A stretch of 64,000 nucleotides of DNA from Hippopus hippopus (Eukaryota; Mollusca; Bivalvia; Cardiida; Cardiidae), in assembly GCA_946811185.2 (NCBI GenBank), contig OX328109.1, positions 1,302,001-1,366,000 on the forward strand. The letters are read 5' to 3'. Below the pieces are notes generated by a model that was not told the origin of the DNA, searched no databases, and worked only from the letters and a program-made list of their open reading frames with translations. Position numbers and translations under genes: made by a program. Shown here one piece after another: positions 1 to 9,455 of the stretch; position 1 is the stretch's first letter, and each line of letters begins with the position of its first letter.

Positions 1-66
1 TGCAATCTGATCTATTATCTACACTGGCCACAAAAGCTTTGTCTGTGATATATGGTAAGGAAAAGG

Positions 67-103
<37 letters not shown>

Positions 104-375
104 CGCTCAGTTGATTGTAGGGTGTTTATGCCATTTTCAACATTATTTCAGTTAGATCTTTAACCACTACCCTGCACAATTCTCCTCCCAAGACACTTGC
201 TGCTTTCCCATAAAACCACCATTGAAACAATGATCAGCTATTAGAGATAAATGAATCCTGTCAGAATGACTAACATCAATCCTCGAGAAGAAATATGTGG
301 AGCTTTGGATTTGAACCAGGGTCCCCCTATTCTTAAGTCCTACACGCTACCAGCCATGCTATCAAGGCTTGGTAG
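67..375 (-). repeat. S1 SINE, minus strand
   Basis: A tRNA-derived SINE in reverse. The tail is the (GATT)n run at 67-104, followed by the reversed conserved 3' domain (CATTTTCAACATTATTTCAG) and the middle block with ACAATGATCAGC. The head ends at 300-375 with the reversed B box TTTGAACCAGGG and a reversed A-box-like segment. It is diverged but nearly full length and lies about 70 bp before the TPR exon. Confidence 0.8.
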
Positions 376-444
376 GAATAGGTTAATAAATGGGTTTGAT
401 AATGTATTCCAACTTTATACAAATAACTTGTTTTTATTTTTCAG

Positions 445-747
445 CCTGAGTATACTCGGCAGCCATCTTCAAGCTCCCTGTCCAGTCTCACACATGTCCC
501 AGCCAATACTGGAGTCTCGGCCCACAGCCAGGCCCTGTTCATGCAAAAAGTGAGGGAAAGCAGCGAAGCTGTGAATCGTCGAGATTTCAGGGCCGCTATC
601 CAGTCCTACACGGAGGCCATTACACTAGACCCGACCAATCACATACTGTACACCAATAGGTCGGCGGCCTTCGCAAAACTTCAGCAATATGAGAAAAGTT
701 TGTTGGATGCAAGGAAAGCCAGGGAACTCAATCCAAAATGGGCAAAG
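445..747 (+). CDS. Internal exon, TPR protein (TTC28-like)
   Basis: This is the best-supported coding segment in the window. The exon is 303 nt and open throughout (101 codons). It starts after a pyrimidine-rich acceptor (TTTTTATTTTTCAG, ending at 444) and ends at the donor AAG|GTAAGA (748), phase 0 at both ends. Residues 1-33 are a Ser/Thr-rich linker (RQPSSSSLSSL). Residues about 34-64 form one TPR helix pair (DFRAAIQSYTEAITLDP) and about 65-98 the next (ILYTNRSAAFAKLQQYEKSL, then ARELNPKW). The pattern of A/Y/N at helix contacts and the closing NPKW match the first TPRs of TTC28; STIP1-like TPR co-chaperones are the main alternative. Known family: TPR arrays are protein-binding scaffolds, and vertebrate TTC28 carries many TPRs plus a C-terminal CHAT domain. 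Neither the following exon nor the start codon was found. The M at codon 33 is internal, because the frame stays open upstream to the acceptor. Confidence 0.85.
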
Positions 748-773
748 GTAAGACTTAGGTCCTTTTTACTACC

Positions 774-1004
774 TTAACTCTTTACCAAGCGATAGCAGTT
801 TAGACTCGTCCAAATTCAGACCACTTGCAGACGACAAAAAAAATGTGACTCAGAAATTAGAATTTGTTTTTGGAAGGATAGAAGACAGGGTGGGAAAATG
901 AGAAAATGTTGGTTTGCCAGCATTTTCTCCTTTTCCCACAATGTTTTCAAAAGCTTTCTTTTTCAGGGTTTTTAAAACTTGGCATTGTGTGGTAAAAGAT
1001 TTAA
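774..1004 (+). mobile_element. T1 TTAA palindromic MITE
   Basis: Both ends are TTAA (774 and 1001). The L arm has CTTTACCAAGCGATAGC and the R arm ends GTGTGGTAAAAGATTTAA. The centre is a hairpin around TTGGTTTGCCAG. The copy begins 27 bp after the TPR exon donor and opens a chain of copies sharing TTAA sites. Confidence 0.85.
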
Positions 1005-1165
1005 CCCTGTACCACACAATCCTGACTTTTGATGACCTTGAAAGAGAAGGCCTTTGAAAACATTGTGGAAATAGGTAACCAGTATTTGCTCTTTTTCCCC
1101 ACAATGTTTAAAAGGCCTCCTTCCTCAGGGTCATGAAATCATTGGGTTGTATTGTAACAGACTAA
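1001..1165. mobile_element. T1 copy with two R arms
   Basis: It starts at the TTAA shared with the previous copy. It reads TTAACCCTGTACCACACAAT (reversed R arm) and then a second R arm (CCACAATG ... CTTCCTCAGGGTC). The L arm is missing, so the element is symmetric. The right end is decayed near 1160. Confidence 0.65.
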
Positions 1166-1245
1166 AGGAATGAAAAATCTTTGTTCAGTTATATTAATTG
1201 AATCGGGCACTTAAATAGTTGTATTTGTTGGAAATTACTTCGATA

Positions 1246-1457
1246 ACTTTTTTGCACAGGACAAAAATTTTAGACTTGTCCAAATTGAAAGCAATTGCAG
1301 ATAACACATTAAATGTGACTAAAAAAATGAAATTTTGTTTTTGGCAGGGAAGAACACATTGGTTACCAGCATTTTCTTCTTTTTTCTCCCACAAAGTTTT
1401 TAAAATAGGTTCTTCCTCAGGGTTGTTAAAATTTGGGATTGTGTGGTAAAGCGTTAA
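1246..1457 (+). mobile_element. T1 MITE
   Basis: The L arm is clear (ACAAAAATTTTAGACTTGTC). The right end GTGTGGTAAAGCGTTAA is intact and the left TTAA is decayed. The centre reads GGTTACCAGCATTTTC, with the left half of the hairpin eroded. Confidence 0.8.
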
Positions 1458-1595
1458 TGGCTGCCAAAAATTAGAACTCTTCCATATTTAAACTATCTGA
1501 AGATGACAAAGGAAGTGTGACTAAAATGTAATTTGTTTTTGAAAGGAAATAAAAGCATTGTAGGAGAAGGAGAAAACACTCTTACAGGTGATACA
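1454..1595 (+). mobile_element. T1 L-arm fragment
   Basis: It shares TTAA with the copy on its left. The L arm reads up to AGGAGAAGGAGAAAACACT, after which the R arm is lost. Confidence 0.6.
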
Positions 1596-1676
1596 AACTT
1601 AGATTTACAGGCATGAAAAATCTTCATTCAGTTATAATTGAGAATGAGCATACAAATAGTTGTGTTTTGAAATCAG

Positions 1677-1921
1677 TTAACCTTTTACCACATGACAAAA
1701 TTCTAGACTCAACGGAACTGAATATTTTATAGATCATAAATTAATTGCGACTCAAATGATGGAATTCAAATGTGAAAGGGTGGAAAAGGGTAGAAAGTGT
1801 AGAAAATATTGTGGCAAAAGGAGAAAATGCTGGTTACCAGCATTATCTCCTTTTCCCACAATGTTTTCAGAAGAGTTCTGTCTCAGTTTCTAAAACTTGT
1901 GATTGTGTGGTAAAGGGTTAA
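1677..1921 (+). mobile_element. T1 MITE, nearly complete
   Basis: TTAA stands at 1677 and 1918 and the central hairpin is good (AAAATGCTGGTTACCAGCAT). A short internal duplication, GGGTGGAAAAGGGTAGAAAG, lengthens it slightly. Confidence 0.85.
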
Positions 1922-1994
1922 ACATTATTTCGATAATCAGATAAGAACGTAAATCTATTATTAATGGGGTCACAGTCAATAACTGATGGAAAAC

Positions 1995-2570
1995 TATTCC
2001 AATTATGATATTTATGATTATGGTGTTATGGCTGATTAATCACAGATATTTCCTTGTCATGTAAAAATGTCTGTATTTGTATGTGTGATTATCTTTGGAC
2101 ATGTAGGATCTGACATAAGTTGGTATCTGAGATAGAGTGTATATAGAATAAGACAGGTTGACATTTTGAGATTAAAAAAAAAAAAACATATACATGGTCT
2201 GACATAAATTGGCATTTGATATAAAGATTTGTGTATGATCTGACACGAAATTGCATTTGGGTGAATTTGAGATACATGGGATCTGACATAAGTCAGCATT
2301 TGAGATGGAATTTTATTTAACAAGTCTAAAAAGATGTTTTTAATTCTTTACCAAAAGAAGAAATTTTAGACTGATTCAAATTGAAAGCTCCAATTATGAT
2401 ATTCATGATTATGATGTTATGGCTGTTTAATCACAGAAATTTCCTCATCATGAAAAAATGTCTGTATTTGTATGTTATTATCTTTGGACATAGAAGATCT
2501 GACATAAGTTGGCATGTAAGATAAACAATATGTATATAAGATCTGACATAAGTCAGAGTTTGAGATAGAC
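1995..2570. repeat. Duplicated block with GATCTGACATAAGT repeats
   Basis: The segment CCAATTATGATATTTATGAT (2000) recurs at 2392. Each copy runs through TTTCCT and TGTCTGTATTTGTATG into irregular units containing GATCTGACATAAGT and CATTTGAGAT, spaced about 40-60 bp. A T1 L-arm fragment (2336-2390, TTCTTTACCAAAAGAAG) marks the junction between the copies. The open frames here are by-products of the repeat. Confidence 0.6.
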
Positions 2571-2603
2571 TTGATTAAAGACTTCTATAAAAGTGTTAAT
2601 AAG

Positions 2604-2866
2604 TCCGGCCAGTAGCTCAATGGTTAGCATATCTGGCTTGTGACCTGGAGGTTGCGGGTTCAATACCCAGTTGCAGTGAACTTTTTTTCTGGCTAATTTT
2701 TGCCTCTCACCTCTAATGCATGTGAGAAAAGTAGTTAGTGGCTTTGGAAAGAAAGTTGTGTCAGTACTGGTGTGAGAAAGCCAGGAAACACATGGGTGCG
2801 TCACTGACTGCCATGATATGACCTAAGCTGTTAAAATGGCGTTAAACTCCAATACAGTCCAATACA
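2604..2866 (+). mobile_element. S2 SINE, full length
   Basis: This is a reference copy of S2. The tRNA-like head has A box AGTAGCTCAATGGTTAGC and B box GGGTTCAATACCC. The middle is GCCTCTCACCTC and AATGCATGTGAG. The conserved tail is GCCATGATATGACCTAAGC, then GGCGTTAAACTCC and a short CAATA-type end. Confidence 0.9.
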
Positions 2867-2875
2867 AAAGTGTTA

Positions 2876-3104
2876 TTAACTCTTTACCGCATGACAAAAT
2901 TTTAGACTGGCAGAAATTGAAAACGTTATTTTTATTGACGGCAAACTGAAGTTGACCTGAGTAACAAACTTTGTCCTTGATAGGGCAGAAAACATTGTGG
3001 GAAAAGGAGAAATTCTGGTTACCAGCATTTTCTACTTTTCCCACTATGTTTTCAAAAGCCTTCTCTTTCATGTTAAAACATGAAATTGTGTGGAAAAGGG
3101 TTAA
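2876..3104 (+). mobile_element. T1 MITE
   Basis: TTAA at 2876 and 3101. L arm CTTTACCGCATGACAAAAT; R arm ends TGTGTGGAAAAGGGTTAA. It begins only 10 bp after the S2 tail. Confidence 0.85.
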
Positions 3105-3434
3105 GCCAGCCTCTGGTGAGCTTAATAACATTTTAGTTGATAAGCCTGTGAATGTTAGATTCTTTTTATTACACGATGAAATTTTGCAAATTATCAGTCA
3201 AAATATGCAAAACTATACATGTTCACGAGTCTCTTTCCATGACAAAAAAATCTGATTTACTTCTCTGTAATAAAGACCAACGGATGTCATGATGATGTCA
3301 CTCAATGCTTACCTCAAACCTGTGTAAGATAAGAAAATTTGTATTTTGGACTGATAATGTGAGTCGGGTTTATTATCCACTCAGAGGGATAATTTTCATT
3401 GGAGATAGACAGGGTAACATATCTATCACTTGGA

Positions 3435-3942
3435 CAGAGCCCGAGAGCGCATTTGATAGTGCACAGGACTGAATAACAGGGCGTCGCTGGTTTGAATCTC
3501 CAAAGGATTGATGATAGTCATTGCAACTGGATCCATTCCTCTCACCGCTGATCATTGTTTCGACCATAGTTATATGGGAAAACAGCCAATGTCCTGGGAA
3601 GAATATTGTCTGAAGCACTGGTAACAGAAACTGCAGAAAAGCATGGATAGCTGCACTGGCCACATCTGAAATAATGTTGAAAATGGTGTTAGTTAACCCA
3701 TTACCACACAATCCCTACTTTTGACGACCCTGAGGAAGAAGCCTTTAGAAAGCATTGTGAGAAAAGGAGAAAATGCTGGTAACCAGCATTTTCTCCTTTT
3801 CCCACAATGTTTTCTACCCTTCACAAAACAAATTTCAAATTTTCAGTCACTTTTATTTTGTCGTCTGCAAATGCTTTCGAATTGGACAAACCTAAAATTT
3901 TGTCGTTTGGTAATGAGTTAAACACCATACAATCAGTCAATA
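3435..3942 (+). mobile_element. S1 SINE split by a T1 element
   Basis: The head with B box TGGTTTGAATCTCC and the middle run to ATGTTGAAAATGGTGTTAG at 3692. The tail resumes at 3918 as TTAAACACCATACAATCAG. The 225 bp between is a T1 copy placed at the TTAA of the conserved GCGTTAAAC motif. Confidence 0.85.
3693..3921 (-). mobile_element. T1 MITE nested in an S1 SINE tail
   Basis: Ends are TTAACCCATTACCACACAAT and GTTTGGTAATGAGTTAA, with an excellent hairpin (AAAATGCTGGTAACCAGCAT). Because the host SINE sequence is known, this copy documents the target site: the SINE's own TTAA. Confidence 0.9.
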
Positions 3943-3985
3943 ATATCTATCAGTAAGAGCAAAAAAAGCCGTCATCATTTTGAAC

Positions 3986-4154
3986 TTAACGACAAAATTT
4001 GTAGACTTACTCAAATCAAAAGAATTTGCAGCTGAGGAATTAAGTATGGCTCAAAAAAATAGGAATTTTCTTTGAGAGGCTTAAAAACACTGTGGGAGAA
4101 GCAGAAAATGATAGTTTGTAAAAGTTTAAACTTTGTCGTCTAGTCAAGAGTTAA
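3986..4154. mobile_element. T1 copy with two L arms
   Basis: TTAACGACAAAATTTGTAG opens it and TTTGTCGTCTAGTCAAGAGTTAA-type sequence closes it, so both ends are L arms. The middle keeps GGGAGAAGCAGAAAATG without the R arm. At 169 bp it is shorter than a normal copy. Confidence 0.65.
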
Positions 4155-4445
4155 CATTGTCTTTGCTATGGACTAACAAAATTATTGTTTGTCCTGATGC
4201 CACACAATGAGTTAAAACTATATTACTCAAAATTTGCTAGGGATCACTGTCTTAGATTTAGCCAATATATATGTGTGGCATGCATTGGGTATGGTTTTTC
4301 AATATGTAACATCACCACACTGATGGAATAAACCATCTGAGGAAATGAATATTTTGTATGCAAAACTGTATTTTTGTGACATATACCAGTATTGAAATAT
4401 ATAAATGATCCCTATGTGAGTAGTATATATTCAGACAGGAAAATG
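4155..4445. other. Unique AT-rich stretch
   Basis: No repeat family, splice-site pair or open frame of note was recognised. Confidence 0.5.
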
Positions 4446-4703
4446 TTAAAATTTCTCTATGGTGTCATATGAAATTAAATTTTCATTATCTATGCAATCT
4501 TTGTACATCCCTGAATATGATGGCTTTTGAAAATATTGTGGGAAAAGGAGAAAATGCTGGTAACCAGCATTTTCTTCTTTTCCCACAATGTTTTCTACCC
4601 TTTCAAAAGACAAATTTAATAATTTGTGCAACATTTAGTTTGTCGTCTTGAAATGCTTTCAAGTTGGACTAGTCTAAAACTTTGTCATTTGGTAAAGAGT
4701 TAA
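4446..4703 (-). mobile_element. T1 MITE
   Basis: The right end GGTAAAGAGTTAA and the hairpin are intact. The left R arm is replaced or decayed before GATGGCTTTTGAAAATATTG. Its right TTAA is also the first TTAA of a truncated T3 element. Confidence 0.75.
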
Positions 4704-4942
4704 CGCATTTCTGTGATGCATAATAGATCTACCAAGCAAGTCATCACATAATTATGTAGCCATAAAATCCATTTCGTATAACAACCAACTGAATCATTAA
4801 ATAGAATGGTTTTTGAACGTGCAGAAAATTGGCTAAAAAGCAAACAGTTTCGGTGCAGGCCAGCCTGTGGACTGCGCAGGCTGAGATGAGTTGATACTGT
4901 TGCCAGATAAATTAAACGTCCTTTTTTACAGTACATGGCTCA
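4700..4942 (+). mobile_element. T3 element lacking its left end
   Basis: T3 copies normally start GCTCTGGCAAAAGGRGGCTTAA. Here the sequence begins exactly at that TTAA (TTAACGCATTTCTGTGATGC) and continues to TTACAGTACATGGCTCA. The T1 copy to the left therefore probably inserted at the internal TTAA of T3. Confidence 0.65.
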
Positions 4943-4987
4943 TCACAATCACCTGAGAAAAAGTTGAAATTTTCCTATTATATCACG

Positions 4988-5217
4988 TTGACGCTTTACC
5001 AACCGACAAAATGGTGAACTAGACCAAAGTGAAAGCATTTGCAGACATATCAGTTATAGCTTAAATCATGATGTCACTCTGTCTTTGATAGGGTAAAAAA
5101 CATTACAGGAAAAGAAAAAAAATGCTAGTTACCAGAACCTTCTTCTTTTCCCATGATTTTTTCAAAAACCCTCTTTGTCAGGGTAGTTGAAACACGGGAT
5201 TGTGTGATAAAGGGTTA
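4988..5217 (+). mobile_element. T1 MITE, decayed ends
   Basis: L arm GCTTTACCAACCGACAAAAT, centre AAATGCTAGTTACCAGAA, right end TTGTGTGATAAAGGGTTA. The terminal TTAA motifs have mutated. Confidence 0.75.
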
Positions 5218-5335
5218 TACGACTTTATCTATGCAATCTTAAGTACTTCACAGTTTTCAGTCTCTTGCGATGGAATGCATAATTAATGAACTGTATGTGA
5301 AATGGAATGTTTTCAACTCGACGGGTACACAGCCA

Positions 5336-5517
5336 TTAACCAATGGGTGGCTACGCGGTACCCAGACACCTTTTGCAGACAATGTAGATAGAGATCAGAC
5401 TGCACAGAAGGTGCAGTCTGATATTCTCCCCCCCTTTAAAAAAAAAAGTTTGAAACCGCAAAATTTGACTTCTTACTATAGGCTTGAAAGTTTCATTTCA
5501 CTTATTTAGCAGATTAA
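5336..5517 (+). mobile_element. T2 TTAA hairpin MITE
   Basis: TTAACCAATGGGTGGCTACG opens it. The hairpin is GATCAGACTGCACAG / GTGCAGTCTGATA (5393-5422), followed by a CCCCCCC/AAAAAA run. The right end TTTAGCAGATTAA (TTAA at 5514) fits the T2 terminus. Confidence 0.75.
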
Positions 5518-5733
5518 AAGTTACCTTTTTCCGTACTATAGACGACTCAAGAAACTGTTGTGGACAATGTAGATTAAGATCAGACAGCACAGAATGTGCA
5601 GTCTGATCTCTGATCTACAATGTCCACTACTTTATTCTAGATAATGATTACAATGTCTTTACTTTTCAGGGGAACTGCATTTTCAGCCATTGAAAAAAAA
5701 AAGAATTGGGGGGGGGGTTAGGGTAGTGAAAGT
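5514..5733 (-). mobile_element. T2 element, CTTTCC-ended subtype
   Basis: It starts at the TTAA shared with the previous T2 and runs TTTTTCCGTACTATAGACGA, then a hairpin around CAGACAGCACAGAATGTGCAG, then AACTGCATTTTCAGCCATTG. The right end contains poly-A and poly-G runs and the terminus is unclear. Confidence 0.7.
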
Positions 5734-5961
5734 TTTTACTCTGTACAAAATGACAAATTTTAGACTTGCCCAAATTAAAAGCATTACCAGACAACAACGG
5801 GCAAAATATAAATAAAAAATTTGTTTGTGGACATGTAGAAAAACATCGGCAAAAAAGGAGAAAATGCTGGTGATCAGCATTTTCTCCTTTTCACACAAAG
5901 TTTTCAAAAGCCTTCTTTCATGGGGGTTGTGAAAATCTGGGATTGTTTGTTAAAGAGTTCA
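5732..5961 (+). mobile_element. T1 MITE
   Basis: L arm ACTCTGTACAAAATGACAAA, centre AAATGCTGGTGATCAGCATT, right end TTGTTTGTTAAAGAGTTC. Both TTAA ends carry point changes. Confidence 0.8.
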
Positions 5962-6052
5962 ATCCCTACCATATGACATTTTTCATCTTGGAGCAGACAG
6001 CTTTAGAAAACTTCGAAAACATCATGGCAACAGGAATAATTTGTCTGGTTCG
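5958..6052 (+). mobile_element. T1 L-arm remnant
   Basis: CCCTACCATATGACATTTTTC followed by GAAAACATCATGGCAACAGG; it stops at GGTTCG where the next copy begins. Confidence 0.45.
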
Positions 6053-6276
6053 TGTACCAAACAATCCCATGGTATTATGACCCTGTGGAAAACCTCAGAA
6101 AGCTTTATCAGAAAAGAAGAAAATGCTGGTAACCAGGGTTTTTGTCCGTTTTCCCTGTTTTTGTACAGCCTGTTCAAAGAATCCTCTACAGATAAATGCC
6201 ATATTTTTTGCCATATTCAATGTGACATCAGCAAATACTTTGATAAGTCGAAAAATTTTGGTGTCTGGTAAAGAGT
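6053..6276 (-). mobile_element. T1 MITE, diverged
   Basis: R arm first (TACCAAACAATCCCATGGTA), centre AAAATGCTGGTAACCAGGG, L arm last (GTGTCTGGTAAAGAGTAA). Confidence 0.7.
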
Positions 6277-6479
6277 AATGAAAAATTTATCCTTTAGACG
6301 GAATGTTTTCCTCTGTATTCCTTGATTATAAACCCAATTCCTAGTTTACATATAGCCTCCAATGAGCTTATGGTGCCTGTGTGGTGCCCATATCCCCTTT
6401 TCAGTATGACCTCCATACAGCTCACATACAATTATTGTATGTATTCATAGGCGGCATAGTCTGTACAATTTTTTTTCAG

Positions 6480-6580
6480 TCTGAACAATGACAAATTTTA
6501 ATAATCTCTATACCCTGGCCCAAAGACATGTTGCCAGGGCTCCACTCACATGTATTTTATTCAAGGATATACATAAAAAG
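6480..6580 (+). other. Doubtful exon between consensus splice signals
   Basis: A T-rich acceptor (CAATTTTTTTTCAG, ending 6479) and a donor AAG|GTAAGTA (6581) bracket 101 nt. Only one frame avoids stops, and it must begin at the ATG at 6488 because TGA precedes it. It encodes MTNFNNLYTLAQRHVARAPL and 11 further residues, with no recognised domain. It could be an alternative first exon or chance. Confidence 0.15.
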
Positions 6581-6831
6581 GTAAGTAAAAATGCGGAAAA
6601 AATAAACCCTTGGAAAAATAAAGAATATCAAGATACCGTGTCTGATACATGTATAGAGGTAGAAAAATTGTAACAATTAAAATATTTTGGCCCATGCCCA
6701 AGCTTTGGGACATTTCAGGTAGAAATTGCCACAATTTGATTTGATTTGAAATGGAGATAACATTCAAAGATGGCCTAAATGGAGTTAGGTCTAGCATTCT
6801 TCTGTCACCTGTGTCGTGTGGCGGAACAATA
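6581..6831. other. Unique sequence
   Basis: No recognised repeat. The open minus-strand frame here has no features of a protein family. Confidence 0.4.
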
Positions 6832-7070
6832 ATTAACGGAGTATGGCACAAATACAACAGCATTTGAAGCCTTTTGAAATTGTTGAGGGAAAAGGAGTAT
6901 TATTGTCACTTGAAATAAATGACTGATCCTTTTCCTACAATATTTCCCTAACTGTTTGAAATGGTTCTTTTTTGTGTCTTCAGAATATTTCTTCTTTGTA
7001 ACAATGTTTTTGAAACTTTTTTGCGAAAGTAAAGTTTTCAAGTATGTAGAAAATTAGTGAGGTGTGGTAA
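6832..7070 (-). mobile_element. T1 MITE, strongly decayed
   Basis: TTAACGGAGTATGGCACAAA and AGCCTTTTGAAATTGTTGAG resemble the R arm, and TGTGGTAAGGAGTTA the far end. The hairpin is disrupted around ATTATTGTCACTTG. Confidence 0.5.
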
Positions 7071-7073
7071 GGA

Positions 7074-7520
7074 GTTAGATTGTTATATTTACCGATTTGC
7101 TACAGTTTTGTAGAAAAAAATGTTCTTGAATTTAAATAGTTTAATCTTTACTATATATTCCACTGCAACTATACCTGGAAAATGTTTACGTTTGGCAGCT
7201 AGTGGGCCTTTACCACACAATTCAGACTCTCAACAACTCTGAAGAAAAAGGCTTTTGAAATCACTGTGGGAAAAAATAAACAAGGTGTTGTAAAGGGTTA
7301 GATTGTTATATTTACAGGTTTGCTACAATTTTGTTGAAAAAACAACAACAAAATTCGAATTTTTAACCTGATACCAGATATTCCACAGCAATTTATGCCC
7401 TGAAATTGTTTTCCTTTGGCCACTCCTGGGCCTTGAACTCTTTACCACACAATCTTGACTTTCAAAAACCCTGAGAAGTGAGGCTTTTGAAAACACTGTG
7501 AGAAAAGGAGAAAATGCTGA
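7074..7520 (+). repeat. Tandem duplication of about 222 bp
   Basis: GTTAGATTGTTATATTTACC (7074) recurs as GTTAGATTGTTATATTTACA (7297). Both copies continue through TTTGCTACA, a decayed middle and GGGCCTT into CTTTACCACACAAT and a T1 arm. The first copy ends inside its T1 piece at GGTGTTGTAAAGGGTTAG. Confidence 0.7.
7206..7300 (-). mobile_element. T1 remnant in tandem duplication
   Basis: CTTTACCACACAATTCAGAC to GTTGTAAAGGGTTAG. The hairpin and one arm are deleted. Confidence 0.55.
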
Positions 7521-7658
7521 TTACCAGCATTTTCTCCTTTTCCCACAATGTTTTGTACTCTTCAAAATAACAATTTTTCAGAGTAACAATTATTATATGG
7601 TCTGCAAATGCTTTCTTTTCGGACAGGTTTACAATTTTGTTGTGTGGTAAAAAGTGAA
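7434..7658 (-). mobile_element. T1 MITE
   Basis: R arm CTTTACCACACAATCTTGAC, strong hairpin AAAATGCTGATTACCAGCAT, L arm ending TTGTGTGGTAAAAAGTGAA. Confidence 0.8.
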
Positions 7659-8112
7659 ACTACAAAATTCCATTCAAAAAGATATACTGGTATTATCAAT
7701 TTATTCATTCATTTTAAAGGTACATTCTTGAGCTAGAGAGAAAAAACAATGTCGAAAAATGAAAGTGTGTAGAATGGATCAGCTGTTTAAACACGGATAA
7801 AGTACCAATAAATATAGTACATTTATACAAATATAAGGTAAGAAAAAGGGGTTTGTCCTCATTCAAAACCGGAAACAACAACAGCGATTGCTTTTAAGGC
7901 CTTCCAAACATAAAATGTATTTTCTTGTCATAATCTGTGCAATCTTGCAGCCATCAGGGGCAACATTTGGCATGAATATACATGAATATAATAATTATAG
8001 TTTCATAAAATAGGGAAGAAATGGGTTAAAAATTGGCTGAAAACGAGTATAGATGTATCTTTAACTAAACTGCATAACAAAAAGTAAATGAAAAATACTG
8101 TATTGCCTTTGT
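7659..8112. other. Unique AT-rich stretch
   Basis: No gene or repeat family recognised in about 450 bp. Confidence 0.4.
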
Positions 8113-8304
8113 CAGAGCTCCAGGTAAGGGGGAGTGATGGTTTTCTACATCCATTATTTTGCTTTCAAACCTTATGTTGTGGGTACTCATTAGAATTGTC
8201 TCATTGAGACGATTCTAATGAGTACCCATAACATAGGTCTAGGTCGAGAATGATTAATATTTTTGATTTTAAAATCAAAATCACTCCCTCTATCTGGAGC
8301 TCTG
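8113..8304. mobile_element. Palindromic MITE, CAGAGCTCC ends (family G)
   Basis: Ends CAGAGCTCCAGGTAAGGGGG and CTATCTGGAGCTCTG are inverted. An inner hairpin pairs GTGGGTACTCATTAGAAT with ATTCTAATGAGTACCCAT. TTTGT flanks both sides, a possible 5 bp target duplication. A second copy lies at 63360-63550. Confidence 0.8.
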
Positions 8305-8417
8305 TTTGTACAGATCAAAACATTGCAGGGGAGAAAGTTGTGAGAGGTACAAGGCTTTGTTTATCAAGAAAAGGATAGTGTAATTAAGTAGACCCAAAGA
8401 GCCTCGTGAATTATTTA

Positions 8418-8637
8418 TTAAACTCTTTACCCAATGACAAAATTTTAGACTTGTCCAAATTCAAGGCATTGCAGACTACATTTTGAATATGACACAAGTG
8501 ATGGGGTTTGTCTTTGAAAGGGTAGAAAACGTGGGAAAAGGAGAAAATGATGGTAACCAGCAATTTCTCCGTTTCCCACAATGGTTTCAAAAGTTTTCTT
8601 CCTGAAATTTATTAAAACTTGGAGATTAAGGGGTAAA
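8418..8637 (+). mobile_element. T1 MITE
   Basis: TTAA at 8418, L arm CTTTACCCAATGACAAAAT, centre AAAATGATGGTAACCAGCAA. The right end has decayed to ATTAAGGGGTAAAC. Confidence 0.8.
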
Positions 8638-8759
8638 CATAAATGAAAACAGAATGTGAAAAATTTAGGAAGAGGCTGGTTGTCTCCAACGGAGATGAAG
8701 ACAAAGCCGAAGCATGCACAATGTTGCGTCACATAGTTGATTTTAAGACAAAACCAAAT

Positions 8760-8951
8760 TTAAAATTTTTTTTCTTCACTCTTCCCCAACTACAGACGAC
8801 ACCAGAAGCTGTTGTGGACAGTGTAGATCAAGATACACTGTCCACTTCTCTATTTTAGATTAAGGCCAAACTGTCTCTTCATCTTGAAGTGGAACCAGAT
8901 TGATAGCCAATGAAAAAATGTAATTTATAAACCTGGTAGTGAAAGAGTTAA
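8760..8951 (-). mobile_element. T2 element with shortened hairpin
   Basis: CAGACGACACCAGAAGCTG and GACAGTGTAGATCAAGATAC lead straight into ACTGTCC, so the inner CAGACTGCAC part of the hairpin is deleted. The right end is GTAGTGAAAGAGTTAA. Confidence 0.75.
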
Positions 8952-9094
8952 TTTCATTATGTTCTCAATAGTTTCTGTTGTAAGTTTCTTTATTTCTCTA
9001 CTATTTACCTTCCAGTAAAGTTCTTGATCAAACATGCATGCAACACATTCTTTGCGTTTTAACTGCATTTTTTCTACACCTTCACAGATCACAC

Positions 9095-9186
9095 CACAAT
9101 TCAGCATTTTCTCATTTTCCCACGATGTTTTCAAAACAATCCTTCCCCAGTATTGTTAAAAGTCGAAAGTGAGGCAAAGCATTAAC
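9095..9186 (+). mobile_element. T1 R-arm fragment
   Basis: CAGCATTTTCTCATTTTCCC to AAAGTGAGGCAAAGCATTAA. The left half is absent; the sequence before it (8952-9090) is unfamiliar. Confidence 0.6.
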
Positions 9187-9455
9187 TCTCATCTGAAAGA
9201 GGCGACAATTTTATGTACGGTAAAGGGTTTATAAAATCGATATGGGGGACATTTTGTCTGCAGTAATTTACTGTTTTTCTTTGTGATCTTCGGGTCATTT
9301 CTTTTTTACTTTTTGCCTGGCAAAAAAATACATAATTATGTTATTATGGAGAATTTTTTAAAATTTTGATCTGTTTCAACTCTTAAATCGCAAAGTAAAT
9401 GATTGAGATTTTCAATTAGTTGACAAAACTAGCTAGTATAATTTCAAGACTTGTT

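Larger units (their letters stand above)
1170..1680 (+). repeat. Direct duplication carrying T1 pieces
   Basis: The segment beginning GAATGAAAAATCTTTGTTCA (about 1170) recurs as GCATGAAAAATCTTCATTCA (about 1613), each continuing through AAATAGTTGT. Each copy is followed by a T1 element (1246 and 1677). This looks like a local duplication of about 440 bp that later diverged. Confidence 0.6.

Noticed and set aside
251..553. 100-codon open frame overlapping the TPR exon
   Set aside because: It starts inside an S1 SINE, crosses the acceptor at 444 and reads the exon in a different frame from the TPR protein.
6488..6673. 61-codon protein gene
   Set aside because: The frame runs past a consensus donor into intron-like sequence, and no homology is recognised; retained only as a doubtful exon.
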